This document shows positions 16,425-25,110 of a DNA stretch of 37,713 nt, in pieces; position 1 is the first letter of the stretch; every line of letters begins with the position of its first letter. Location: NCBI GenBank assembly GCA_027577415.1, contig JANBQS010000092.1:1-37713 (forward strand), given 5' to 3'. Under the pieces are notes generated by a model. The model was not told where the DNA came from. It made no database searches and saw only the letters and a list, made by a program, of their open reading frames with translations. The stretch is from Coemansia sp. RSA 922 (lineage: Eukaryota > Kickxellomycota > Kickxellomycetes > Kickxellales > Kickxellaceae). A program made the position numbers and the translations under genes.

Positions 16425-16987
16425 CTCTATTTTTATTTTAATAGAAAGGCGCAAATATACATTGTAGACAAACATAGCCTGGACAGCCTCTCTCTTGTTC
16501 CAGAAGACGCCATGTTAATCTTTTTAGGCAGCCTAGCTAGCTCTGCCAAAATATCGATAATGCCATCGAAACTTTAAATCAAAAGTCTAATGGACATAAA
16601 GCAAGGCTAGCATTTTAGCTGCTTGCGCCTACCTCGCCAGAACATTGTCGATAGGCCAAACAAGCAGGAACTTTGCAAACTTTTGGCACTTGCATGCCCA
16701 AAGCTCTGTTGTCTCCATTGATTGACTGCAGTAGGCAGCTGACAAGTACAGAAGACTGGGGCACATCCATTTTTAGAGAGAGAGAAACACCTTTTTCTTT
16801 GACGAATAGACCAAAAAGGCTTTTGGAGGAAGACACTACGTTTAAAGAGCATCAAAGAAGTGGTCTGCTTTTTTTTAAAAAGGAGGCCGCAGAAACCCTA
16901 TCAGTCATGGCTTTCTTCTTTACTCCATAGTTCTAGCCATTTACTTCTTAGCACTTGACAACAAGCCATCCACTTTTTTTAATCATC
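16425..16987 (+). other. Intergenic region before the F-box gene
   Basis: It contains a relic of an F-box gene 3' part (16605-16721), described separately, and a pyrimidine-rich leader before 16988. No other gene seen. Confidence 0.5.
16605..16721 (+). pseudogene. Relic of an F-box/LRR gene C-terminal region
   Basis: From 16680 the DNA matches codons of the intact F-box gene starting at 18488: 21 of 22 bases agree in the stretch encoding L-L-A-L-A-C-P. An in-frame TGA follows at 16719-16721. Weaker similarity to the preceding coding region (around 18425-18480) extends left to about 16605. This is a decayed fragment of a sister copy lying just upstream of the intact gene. Confidence 0.55.
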
Positions 16988-18658
16988 ATGTCTGTCAGTG
17001 TATCGCCAGCGCAAGCTCTGCCTTCAAACATTCTACGCCTTATTTTAGAGCAAGCGGCCAAGGGGATACCGCTTCCCAGTGGTGGTGTACAAGTTAACGA
17101 TATCTTTGTTAAAGAGTTGCTATCCGTGTGCTGTACTTGGCGACAGGCGGCTCTTGAGCACATGTGGAGGGCACTCAGACTCACCATTAATACCAAGGGT
17201 AACACGATTGTTGTCAACAGTTTGAGGTGGGATGAGAAATTTCAACTACCACTTGATGCCGAAAACTTGGTTAGGGAAGTCAATTTATTTGTTAGCTTGT
17301 CTAGTATAGCCAGCGGTGTGGCCCTCAGGCTGTTCTCAGAGTACATGGGCAAAGTAGTTAGGCTGCCACTTACTCACAGGCTCCTCATCCTTATTACTGA
17401 TTGTGCTATGGACCCAAGTTGTGATGTGGAGAGTGCCAGCAGCAATGCTATCAAATTTGGACAACTACTCAATGCCATGACCAATGCACAAGCAATGACA
17501 ACGGAGGTAAAGTGTGCTGGCAGGTCAAGAAAGCTGAGTGAGAGTGAGGACCATGTTATTGGAGTTTTTCTAAACTCGCTATATGACAGTACTAAGAATT
17601 CGGTGTTGCGATTTAGATCAGTCAGTTTTAACTCGGCGTCTACTATCGATCTTATTCCTCAACTTTCTTCCTTGGTGTTGAGCTGTGGGAGCCCACTAGA
17701 CACTAATACGAGACTAGTTCACAAATGTGCTAATAGTCTTTTGAGCCTGGAAGTTGGAGTGTGCAGCTCTAAATCGTTGTTTTATGATATCGATGATAAT
17801 GAAGTTATATACCCAAACCTGACGAGCCTGCAAGTTTACTCGGTTGGGTACTGCAACGCTGGCACTCGACCTCCAGTTCCCAATATTGTGCCTTTTCCTA
17901 TATTGCAAAGTCTAAGAGTCCGGCACCAATACCCATTTTCTGATGACGTACTGTTCCGTGGAAATAGTACCACATTGACGTGTCTGAGGTTCCACTTTCA
18001 CATGGCTATTGTGAAAATTATCAATGAACACCGCGTATTTGACACCAAGCACAAGAGCCTGAGCAAAGTAGTTGTTGATCAAATCTGGGGAAATGATGGT
18101 TTCCGGCCAGCTCATCAACCAGATCTAATGAAATTCATGGGTAACGTGTTTGGGGGTGTGCAAGTGTTGACACTCTCATCTACACTCAATGCCGAGAAAA
18201 TGATACTAGCAGGTTCATTTGGATACACATTCGAGAATATACAAGTGTTGGATGCCGCTTTAAATTGGTTGTATCTATCAGATATACTGGATCTGTTGAA
18301 ATTACTTCCTGCTTTGAAAAAGCTCACATGTGTATTAATCGGCCTGGGCTCAGAATTTGAAGAAACTCAGTATGACGAGCTGCCTGACCTCTTGGCCCTT
18401 AAAGGTCATTCATCTGAGAAAACCTTGCAAGCCTTTAGCATTTATGCTAGCTCCATGAAGGTTAGTGAAACTGCGGATTGCGCTATGCTTCTGGCACTTG
18501 CATGCCCAAGCCTGTGCCAACTCAAGTTTTCTAACAGCACTGATACCTCCTTTGGCGCTCGGATCTCGGAGGCACTGACCAGCGGGCCATTCAGCAAGTA
18601 TTCCCAGCAACTCGAATGGCTTCTTCGCAGTACACGCTATACTGCGCTCAGCGAATAA
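16988..18658 (+). CDS. F-box/LRR-like protein (556 aa)
   Basis: I chose the ATG at 16988 (MSVSVSPAQ…); the open frame upstream begins with TTG. Residues ~10-65 form an F-box-like module: L-P-S-N-I-L-R-L-I-L, an insert, then L-L-S-V-C-C-T-W-R-Q-A-A-L-x-x-M-W-R-A-L. The rest is a string of irregular leucine-rich repeats (…L-x-x-L-x-V…L-x-S-L-x-V…). F-box proteins join targets to the SCF ubiquitin ligase through Skp1, and the repeats would bind the target. Such genes are often expanded in early-diverging fungi, and a relic of a sister copy lies just upstream. The target is unknown. Base composition is more AT-rich than in the flanking enzyme genes. Confidence 0.7.
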   Translation: MSVSVSPAQALPSNILRLILEQAAKGIPLPSGGVQVNDIFVKELLSVCCTWRQAALEHMWRALRLTINTKGNTIVVNSLRWDEKFQLPLDAENLVREVNLFVSLSSIASGVALRLFSEYMGKVVRLPLTHRLLILITDCAMDPSCDVESASSNAIKFGQLLNAMTNAQAMTTEVKCAGRSRKLSESEDHVIGVFLNSLYDSTKNSVLRFRSVSFNSASTIDLIPQLSSLVLSCGSPLDTNTRLVHKCANSLLSLEVGVCSSKSLFYDIDDNEVIYPNLTSLQVYSVGYCNAGTRPPVPNIVPFPILQSLRVRHQYPFSDDVLFRGNSTTLTCLRFHFHMAIVKIINEHRVFDTKHKSLSKVVVDQIWGNDGFRPAHQPDLMKFMGNVFGGVQVLTLSSTLNAEKMILAGSFGYTFENIQVLDAALNWLYLSDILDLLKLLPALKKLTCVLIGLGSEFEETQYDELPDLLALKGHSSEKTLQAFSIYASSMKVSETADCAMLLALACPSLCQLKFSNSTDTSFGARISEALTSGPFSKYSQQLEWLLRSTRYTALSE

Positions 18659-18868
18659 GTGGTGTATTGTGCCTAGGAGCAAGCCAGTTGCAATACTATT
18701 GGTACATATGAACTGCTTTACACATCACATGTTCGGTCTGCAGGGGAGTCCCAAAGATGGGATAGCAAGAGTTCCCTCTATAATCAGATATGGCGCCACA
18801 CTCTTTTTTTCTTGACTTTCTGTTCAATGCATTTTTTTTCTTTTATTTTCAATTTGCACATCACCAAA

Positions 18869-19786
18869 ATGATATCATCAGATGACCCAGGTCTAATCTC
18901 ATCGTATGAGTTAGTGACGCGTGCTCTGGAGGATTCAATAAAATATGACAACTTGAGCGATGCCGAAAAGAGTCGCGGACGTAAACGTCATGTGCGGCGA
19001 ATTGAGCGTCGGTCGCGGTGGCAGAGATGCCTTGCACACATTCGCAATGTGGACTTGTTCTGGGCGCTCACTGTAGTATCTATTGGTGGCTTTGTGCTTA
19101 TAGCTCTGACGCTACTGTACTTCCGGCATTCTCACCAAGTGTTCTTGCACCGGTTCTCGAACGAAGAGCTGAGCCAGCGGCAACACACATTGGGGTTTGA
19201 CCAGGTATACGTTATTGAGCGGCCGATGCATGACAACACGCAGGCGCACCGGGAGCGGTGGAAGGCGGTGGGTAAGCAGCTGGATATTGGGTTTGAGACA
19301 TGGCCTGTTTCTGTGCCGAGTCCTCTGGATCCTAGGCAGGTTATGTTGCATCAGCGCGAGTGCTGGCGGCCGCATTTGGCTATTTATCGGGATATTGTCG
19401 ATAAGGGGTATATGGATGCGCTTATTGTCGAGGACCATGTTGCGTTTGGACCTAGCCCGAAATTGCGTATTTATAGCGCGCTGATGGGTATTCCGGCGGA
19501 CTGGGATCTGTTGCAGCTGGGGCCGGAGGGGAACGGCACGGACTCGGGTCACCATGACGATATTCCTATAATGGGTACTCTGCTCAAGTACCGTCGTGTG
19601 GATGACGGTGCTTGTAACAACCTGGCATATGCTATTTCGCGTGCTGGTACGCGCAAAATCTTGAAGATCATGGATTCTACCCACGCTCATGCGGACTTTG
19701 AACACCTATTGCTCGATGCGTTGGACCGCGTAAAACTCTTGTTGTTCCGTGTATCACCTAGTATTTTCAAGTGGCAAGACGTGTAG
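18869..19786 (+). CDS. GT25-like type II membrane glycosyltransferase (305 aa)
   Basis: I chose the ATG at 18869 (accaaaATGa); in-frame alternatives are TTG 18812 and ATG 18827. A basic cytosolic N-terminus (residues 37-55) precedes one membrane span at ~63-85, giving a type II Golgi/ER topology. The lumenal domain fits glycosyltransferase family 25 (LPS/collagen galactosyltransferase-like): V-Y-V-I-E-R near its start, an R-x-x-W-x-A-V motif, a substrate segment ending I-V-D-K-G-Y, then the metal-binding motif. That motif reads V-E-D-H (E188-D189-H190) instead of the usual L/V-E-D-D. Late motifs include L-A-Y-A-I-S-R-A-G-T-R-K-I-L. The acceptor is unknown, perhaps a wall glycan or protein. 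Confidence 0.7.
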   Translation: MISSDDPGLISSYELVTRALEDSIKYDNLSDAEKSRGRKRHVRRIERRSRWQRCLAHIRNVDLFWALTVVSIGGFVLIALTLLYFRHSHQVFLHRFSNEELSQRQHTLGFDQVYVIERPMHDNTQAHRERWKAVGKQLDIGFETWPVSVPSPLDPRQVMLHQRECWRPHLAIYRDIVDKGYMDALIVEDHVAFGPSPKLRIYSALMGIPADWDLLQLGPEGNGTDSGHHDDIPIMGTLLKYRRVDDGACNNLAYAISRAGTRKILKIMDSTHAHADFEHLLLDALDRVKLLLFRVSPSIFKWQDV

Positions 19787-19851
19787 TTTTTTTTATTGTT
19801 TAAATAAGAGAAAAGTGACTATGTTTCTTGGACATTACTTTTTACCCGTCA

Positions 19852-20232
19852 CTACCATGGACGTTTATCATTGGGAAAGTACGACTCGAAAAGCTTGGTG
19901 CAAAGAATGGATCCGGCATCCATGTGAGCTTGAAGCTTTTGCGAACTCGATATTAGTATGAACCTTGCGTTGGCAATGATTCCCGGGTCGCCCTTTTCAA
20001 TCAGCCTTGGACCCTGTTCGCTTACGGAGTACCAGCTCTTGGACTTCAAGTTTACGTTTAGTCCGCTGATAGCATTCGTCACGATGTAGCGAGCCTCGGC
20101 TAGCGGCTGGTCACGGCAATGCTCAATGGCATGTACCAGGCCTCTGGTGTACACTTCAGGGTTTGACTCCCAGACAATAACGTAGACTCGGTCTTGGTTG
20201 TGAGAGTGAAGCGAAGGCTGGAGCACTGGCAT
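19852..20232 (-). CDS. Small unrecognised protein (126 aa), TATA-driven
   Basis: The frame runs from an ATG at 20232 to a TAG 65 bases from the stop of the convergent glycosyltransferase gene. The protein has a hydrophobic strand V16-Y-V-I-V-W21, an Ala/Glu/His-rich helix (~33-48) and a second strand pair (R76-L-I and A89-R-F-I-L-I-S). There is no signal peptide; cysteines are at 39 and 111. Its start resembles that of the 139-aa protein at 5308 (…I-V-W…Y…I…A…) and its second half the 137-aa protein at 14544. These are weak, by-eye resemblances. Function unknown. Confidence 0.6.
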   Translation of the reverse strand: MPVLQPSLHSHNQDRVYVIVWESNPEVYTRGLVHAIEHCRDQPLAEARYIVTNAISGLNVNLKSKSWYSVSEQGPRLIEKGDPGIIANARFILISSSQKLQAHMDAGSILCTKLFESYFPNDKRPW

Positions 20233-20750
20233 GGTAATGTCGTATGGAGTGTAAAGAAAAAAGTGTAGTGGTCAAATAAAAAAATGTAGTGAAAAAGTGG
20301 GCGGCTGAATTCTTTCCCAAAGTGCGCTTATTTTATACCTAGACGACCAAGGAAAAAAAGGGGAAAAAAGGAGAGGTCGTTGACTGTCAGCTTTCGAACT
20401 AGCCTAAAAAACATGTACCCCTACGGTTGTGACAAGAATTTTTGCAGTCTTGTTAGAGCCTAAAAAGAACTTCTTTTGACGCAATTTTTTTTTTTGGGGG
20501 GGGAGCTCTTTTTACAAAAGCATCTGGAATCGAGAGGGTGCACCTTTCAAAGAACATTGGTGGAAGAGCAAAGGTGGGGGATGCTGATGTTCTTTCGTGA
20601 CTTTAGCCACCAGAAGAACTAGGCTTTGCTTGGCCAATGGTTGTGTAAACGTGCGAAGCTCGACTCGCTTCAGAGCTTGCAATTGCTAAAGTCATAGCGT
20701 GCATCGGCAAAAACAGAAGAAACAAAGAAAAGAGAGGGAAAGAAATAAGG
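20233..20750 (-). promoter_or_regulatory. Promoter region of the 126-aa gene and 3' flank of DBF4
   Basis: The minus strand has TATAAAAT at 20337-20330, about 98 bases before the ATG at 20232. Farther up is a T11 run joined to a G8 run (20485-20503), then DBF4's 3' flank. No gene seen in these 518 bases. Confidence 0.5.
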
Positions 20751-23513
20751 CTACATTTGCTGTGCTGTTTGGCCGTGGAGCGTACGATTCAGACGGTGCT
20801 CGTCGGTCGACTCGTGCTTGTGGCCAGACACACCAGGAGCAGTGTTCTCGTCGTACTCTGCAAACTTGGATTTGATGCGCGATGGTTGGACCAAAGTCGT
20901 GCCGCCAATCGAGGTTGGCGAGCACGCTTCAAACGAAGATGAAGAAGGACGCATCTTAGATGCCGCCGCATTGTACCTGGCACTCACAGAGTCCCTACCA
21001 ACGACACTCAGTGCACCTTGGTTTCCATGTTTGGTCGGAGTCTCAAAGAGAGCGGCTTGCTGCTGGTGCAGACGTCCCATTCCATCGCCAAACAGCGTTG
21101 CGCCATCGTCATAGTGCCCTTTCAGCGAGTCGTTACTAAAGCGAGGTGTCTCGAGAGAAGACACCAGTGACTCGATGCTGGTGCTGGCGGCAATGCCGCG
21201 GCGTGGAACCGGAGTGAAAGGCATGTCCACCGAGTGCATTGTGCTGCCCGTCTTGGGCCCCATCTCCAGCTCGTCAGGCAGGTCTCCAGTATGAGAGGCG
21301 CAGGGAGAGTTGGAGTCAGGGAAAGTCAAGTCGACGGCACACGCAGTGGTGGGCGTGCCAGTGGTACCGGGCATTGATTGCCCACTAGCCATCGTCGTAC
21401 GGTCCGTAGTTTCGGCGCTGAAGCGGCCCGAGGCAAGCATGTGTGGGCTCGGGTAAGAGGGGCCAAACTGGCGTCCAGAAAACAACCGGCCTGTCCAGTT
21501 ACTGGCCAGAGCAGCGGGAGCAGACTCCACCACGGACGTTTCTTCCAGATTGGTGTGACCAGGAGCCGCGCTGCTGACGTTTGCCGGTGCAGACATACAG
21601 GCATCATCGGACGAGAGTGCGTACAGCGCGTGGTGACGGCTATCATCCACAGAGATCGCTTGCTGCTTCAACACCGGACGCTGCACGCGGGCTAGCAACG
21701 AGTCAAGCTCAATCCAGTTGCGCTCGTTGGTGGCAAAGCGACGGTGCTGAGGTGACTTGACGTGCTCAATCATATCGTCATATTTCAAGTGGCAGTTCTC
21801 GCAGAACCCTGGCATAGCTACCACGGGCCTGCGGACGGCAACACGAGGCTTCATTGTGCGAGGAGTCGGCGGCACGCGGCCAGACCTACGCACAGCGTTC
21901 GTGGCTCCCGCCACGCGTGGACCGACAACGGGCTGCTCCAGCTTGGACAGGTGTGTTACTCGCCCGCCATTGAGGTTCTGGAGCAGGTTCTGCTGCAACG
22001 TGGGGTCGGCGGCGCTTGGATGGAATGCAGTGGAGGTCGAGGTAACACCATGAGAGCGAGCTATGCCAGACGCGTTAGAGTCCATCATCAGCGACGGGTC
22101 CATGGGTCGGACGGCCTTGGGAGGTCCCAGCTCATTTACCATAGCGCGTGACGGGCGCGTCGGCGTCAACAAGTAGTCGGCAGCCTCCCGCGTAGCATCA
22201 GCACGCGCCCTACCGCCTTTAACAGTAGCAAAGGGCTTCGCCGCACAGTGGCTCAGTTCGTTGGTCGGATGGTGAGCAGTTGGCGTCCATGCCTTGCCAT
22301 GCGGGGTCTGCAGGCGGCTAGCAGGAGTCTTGCTGAGCAGCTGTGCGGTGGGGAGCGTAGCTTCGGGCTCTGGAGTCATGTTCTCTTTATTGTCGTCGGC
22401 ATCCGAGTCGCTGCCTTTGCTCGACGTCGTCGGGTCCTCGTACTGCAAAAAGGGGCAGCGGCCAGTAGGCACCATGTAGAGCTTGGGCCATGGTGGGTCG
22501 CGGCCAGGCTCTGGCGGGCGGTAGTCCTCAACGATAGCCGGGCGGTTGAGATGCGTAGCGTCTTCAACAAGCACATAAAAGTACTTGAAATAGTAAAAGT
22601 CTACACAGTGGGCAACAGACGTGCCCTCAAACGTCTTGTGTCGCATCGCATAGAGTTTCTCGGTTGAGAACGCCTCGTTCAACTTGCGCTTAGCAGACAT
22701 TACTGACGCGCCTCCCTGAGCATTGGCAGCGTTGTAGCCGGGCAAGAGAATGGCCAGAACGCGTTTCTCAAGCTTTTCGAGGTCCCAGATTTTGAGCTGA
22801 AAGCGCTTCGCCAACGACACGACGTGGGAGCCGCTGTCAGAGTTCTCGTCGTTGGCAACTTCGGCAGACTCTACAATGACGTGCGTGACGGTTTGCGCAG
22901 AAAAGAAGGTCTCGACGCTGGCTCCAAGACCGCGGATTGGTGCTGTCAGGCGCTGAACCGTGCCATCATCGATTCCTTCAAAGTAAAAGACAAATGAGGG
23001 GAAAGCCCGGCGGTACGCGAATACCCACTCGGCCACACGCGCCTTTTGCGCGCGCTGTTGCTCTGCGACTGCAACTGCTGAAGCGACGGCGCTGTCATTC
23101 AATTGCGTTTGCGTAGGCGTCTTGGCGTGGGGAGTAATCAGGCCATGAGCGGTGGCAGCGGCAGAATGCGCGTCAGGAGTTGCCGGCGTGAGTGCTTGCT
23201 GGTTTCCACGTTGCTTTTCTTGCTCAGTGATGGCTTGAAGCGGGTTGCGCCGACCCTGAGATGGCGTGGAATGTTGCACGGCCGTCAGTTGTTGGCCCGG
23301 GCTGGTCAGCCCCACCATGCTTCGCCGCGTCTGCTGGAGCCGAGTAAGCGTTGCACGTTGCGCCGGACGCGTAGGAGTCGCCAATGCGCGTTCTGGCGAC
23401 GCGATACCGTGATTCTGAGATGTAGCGTACATAGTGGTACGCGCAGCAGGCGACGCGCCCAGAATCCTTGCTGAGGGCTTGGGCGCGTCAAACGTCAATT
23501 TCCGGCTTGCCAT
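20751..23513 (-). CDS. DBF4: DBF4/Dfp1-type activator of the CDC7 kinase (920 aa)
   Basis: The frame runs from an ATG at 23513 to a TAG. The regulatory subunit's three motifs appear in order. Motif N is BRCT-like (residues ~168-215, F-P-S-F-V-F-Y-F-E-G … V-T-H-V-I-V-E). Motif M is at ~330-357 (P-W-P-K-L-Y-M-V-P-T-G-R-C-P-F-L). Motif C is the DBF4-type zinc finger at ~565-592 (P-G-F-C-E-N-C, then H-x5-H, R-R-F-A). The protein binds and activates Cdc7/Hsk1, which phosphorylates the MCM helicase to fire replication origins. The N-terminus is rich in SP/TP sites and R-x-x-L motifs, which fits cell-cycle control and APC-mediated turnover. Two MluI cell-cycle boxes lie upstream. It is longer than budding yeast Dbf4 (704 aa), mainly through disordered segments. 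Confidence 0.9.
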   Translation of the reverse strand: MASRKLTFDAPKPSARILGASPAARTTMYATSQNHGIASPERALATPTRPAQRATLTRLQQTRRSMVGLTSPGQQLTAVQHSTPSQGRRNPLQAITEQEKQRGNQQALTPATPDAHSAAATAHGLITPHAKTPTQTQLNDSAVASAVAVAEQQRAQKARVAEWVFAYRRAFPSFVFYFEGIDDGTVQRLTAPIRGLGASVETFFSAQTVTHVIVESAEVANDENSDSGSHVVSLAKRFQLKIWDLEKLEKRVLAILLPGYNAANAQGGASVMSAKRKLNEAFSTEKLYAMRHKTFEGTSVAHCVDFYYFKYFYVLVEDATHLNRPAIVEDYRPPEPGRDPPWPKLYMVPTGRCPFLQYEDPTTSSKGSDSDADDNKENMTPEPEATLPTAQLLSKTPASRLQTPHGKAWTPTAHHPTNELSHCAAKPFATVKGGRARADATREAADYLLTPTRPSRAMVNELGPPKAVRPMDPSLMMDSNASGIARSHGVTSTSTAFHPSAADPTLQQNLLQNLNGGRVTHLSKLEQPVVGPRVAGATNAVRRSGRVPPTPRTMKPRVAVRRPVVAMPGFCENCHLKYDDMIEHVKSPQHRRFATNERNWIELDSLLARVQRPVLKQQAISVDDSRHHALYALSSDDACMSAPANVSSAAPGHTNLEETSVVESAPAALASNWTGRLFSGRQFGPSYPSPHMLASGRFSAETTDRTTMASGQSMPGTTGTPTTACAVDLTFPDSNSPCASHTGDLPDELEMGPKTGSTMHSVDMPFTPVPRRGIAASTSIESLVSSLETPRFSNDSLKGHYDDGATLFGDGMGRLHQQQAALFETPTKHGNQGALSVVGRDSVSARYNAAASKMRPSSSSFEACSPTSIGGTTLVQPSRIKSKFAEYDENTAPGVSGHKHESTDEHRLNRTLHGQTAQQM

Positions 23514-23604
23514 TAATTCGTGGAGGTGTGTGGACTATAAATGATAGGTAAAAGTTGTGTGCATGGCATTGGTGCACGAAGCCCAAATGCACAAGCTTGT
23601 CAGT

Positions 23605-23686
23605 ACGCGTTCTTTTGTCAAGAAAGTGCGAATTGAGGGCGGGGTTCTATGGCGACAATAAAAAAGAAAGCACGAAACAAACGCGT
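23605..23686 (-). promoter_or_regulatory. Two MluI cell-cycle boxes upstream of DBF4
   Basis: The palindrome ACGCGT occurs at 23605-23610 and 23681-23686, 92 and 168 bases upstream of the DBF4 ATG. This is the site of the MBF (Mbp1/Cdc10) factor that drives G1/S genes. Its presence upstream of an S-phase kinase activator is biologically consistent. Confidence 0.55.
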
Positions 23687-24315
23687 TAGAAGATGTATAA
23701 ATTGACGAAAGGGAAAAATGTATTATTTGAATTTAAATGGATGCGGACATTCAAGGCGCGTGCACTGATTGGGGGGAATATTTTTTCAGGCAAACATGCG
23801 GTAGGAAAATGCAAACGCGAAAATTTGCTGTAGAATGCCCGCTTATCCCCCAAATAGGCAGCACCTTCAATCGCTAGCCAAAACAAGATGTAGATTAAAT
23901 GACATGTACCTTTAACAGTCCCGTTAGTATCTGCTCCTCTTGAAAACAGCTGTAGAGGGCAAATACGGTGACGAGGAACTTGTTGGACGGGTGCACAAAT
24001 ATGAAGAACAGCAGATGCACAGCAACTGATGAGATAAAGAGAGACAGAAGGTTTGTTGACTTTGGCTCGCCAGACCTGTCTTCTTTTATATGCTAGAAGT
24101 GTCCGCAGCAAAAAAAGAACGCGGCCCGTCCAGGCAACCCAACCCAGAGTAGGGGGAGAGAAGGGATGGGCTCACAGGGACGAGTAAGAGAAGTAGGGGG
24201 GTGTCTGGACATAATCGCTAACAGCGGCTCGACAGTAGAGTCAGTCTATTCACAACAGTCTTTGCTACATTCAACATGATGGTGCCTTTTAGGTCTATGA
24301 AAAGGTTGGTGTCAA
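23687..24315 (-). other. Gene-free stretch between the DBF4 promoter and MPP6
   Basis: The minus strand carries CATATAAAAG (24083-24090) and a consensus branch point TACTAAC (23929-23923) followed 12 bases later by TTAAAG, but no ATG frame of more than about 16 codons follows. The 141-codon frame here starts at TTG. It may be a non-coding transcript or a long DBF4 leader with an intron. Confidence 0.35.
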
Positions 24316-24881
24316 CTACACGCGGCTGCGCTTACTCCGGCCATTCCTCTCCCTAAGCGAGACTACCTCTGGATCTCGCTTGATGCCAGCCAGAGATTTT
24401 GCCATTGCTATGTCGTCGGTAGCCATTTTCTCCTCCTCCTGCTCAGCCTGCTGGTCGCGTAACTGTGACTCTACCTCGGCATTGACCTGATCTGTCTGTT
24501 TGTTGAATGCCTTGAACGACCGACGTCCTATATACGCGCTACTACCCCCTTCGTCCTTGGGCATCTGTAGGTAGCTTGGCTCGTATACAACGCGCGATTT
24601 GGGCCGCTCCTTGGAGATTACACCGTCGGCGTATACAGCCCGCCATTGGGACTCGCTGATCAGTCGTTTTTCGAGTTTCTTTTCTTCATCGACTTTTGCT
24701 CGGGCTGCTGAGCGCTGCATAAACTACATTTGGCAATATAAGAGGGATTGAGTTTGTATAACTTTATCGGAAGTTTAGGCGGGCTTCAGGCGCTGCTTAC
24801 CTTCATTGACTGAAGCTTTGTCGATAGGTGCTTTTCATCGGTGGCTGCCGATGTGGATCCGGGCTCCTTGTCTGCTGACAT
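24316..24881 (-). CDS. MPP6: MPP6 nuclear exosome cofactor, two exons (162 aa)
   Basis: Exon 1 is 24881-24801 (27 codons from an ATG) and exon 2 is 24723-24316. Joined, they place L-S-T-K-L-Q-S-M-K next to F-M-Q-R-S, the N-terminal signature of MPP6/MPHOSPH6 (L-S-x-x-L-x-x-M-K-F-M-Q-R). Later comes the second hallmark G-R-R-S-F-K-A-F-N (human G-R-M-S-F-R-G-F-N), then a Glu-rich coiled stretch and a basic tail. MPP6 binds RNA and the exosome, docking Mtr4 for 5.8S rRNA maturation and RNA surveillance. It shares a 229-base divergent promoter with the malonyl-CoA decarboxylase gene. Exon 2 alone begins with an ATG, which hides the true start. Confidence 0.88.
24724..24800 (-). other. MPP6 intron (77 bases, phase 0)
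   Basis: The donor is AAG|GTAAGC at 24800 and the acceptor is TGTAG|TTT at 24724. No perfect TACTAAC is present; CTCAAT about 30 bases from the acceptor could serve as branch site. Splicing restores the M-K-F-M-Q-R signature. This is the only intron any gene here needs. Confidence 0.85.
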
Positions 24882-25008
24882 TGTGCTGTATGTGTAGTAA
24901 AAAAAAGTTTAGAAATATTGCGATTTGCGTCTTCGAAGCCCCGCCATTTTTGATGATTATCAATCTGGCCCATGCTTGCGTGAGAACCAATTATGGACAT
25001 TGTGAGCT

Positions 25009-25024
25009 AGGGTTGTGCAACCCT
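25009..25024. promoter_or_regulatory. Inverted repeat in the MPP6/MLYCD divergent promoter
   Basis: AGGGTTG-TG-CAACCCT gives perfect 7-base arms with a 2-base centre, lying between the two divergent starts. It could be the site of a dimeric factor. AGGGTT-type boxes occur near ribosome-biogenesis genes in some fungi, and MPP6 is one. Inference only. Confidence 0.4.
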
Positions 25025-25110
25025 CAACTCCCTATCTCTGACCTCACTCTTTCTCTTTCTTTTCTCGATTTTAGTATTCTGTTAGTCACGATACTGACAC
25101 TCCTATATAT

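Noticed and set aside
20485..20503. T11G8 run as a G-quadruplex or telomere-like element
   Set aside because: A single G-run cannot form an intramolecular quadruplex, and there is no telomere repeat.
23686..24111. 141-codon frame on the minus strand
   Set aside because: It starts at TTG and covers a TATA box and a branch-point-like motif; no ATG start is available.
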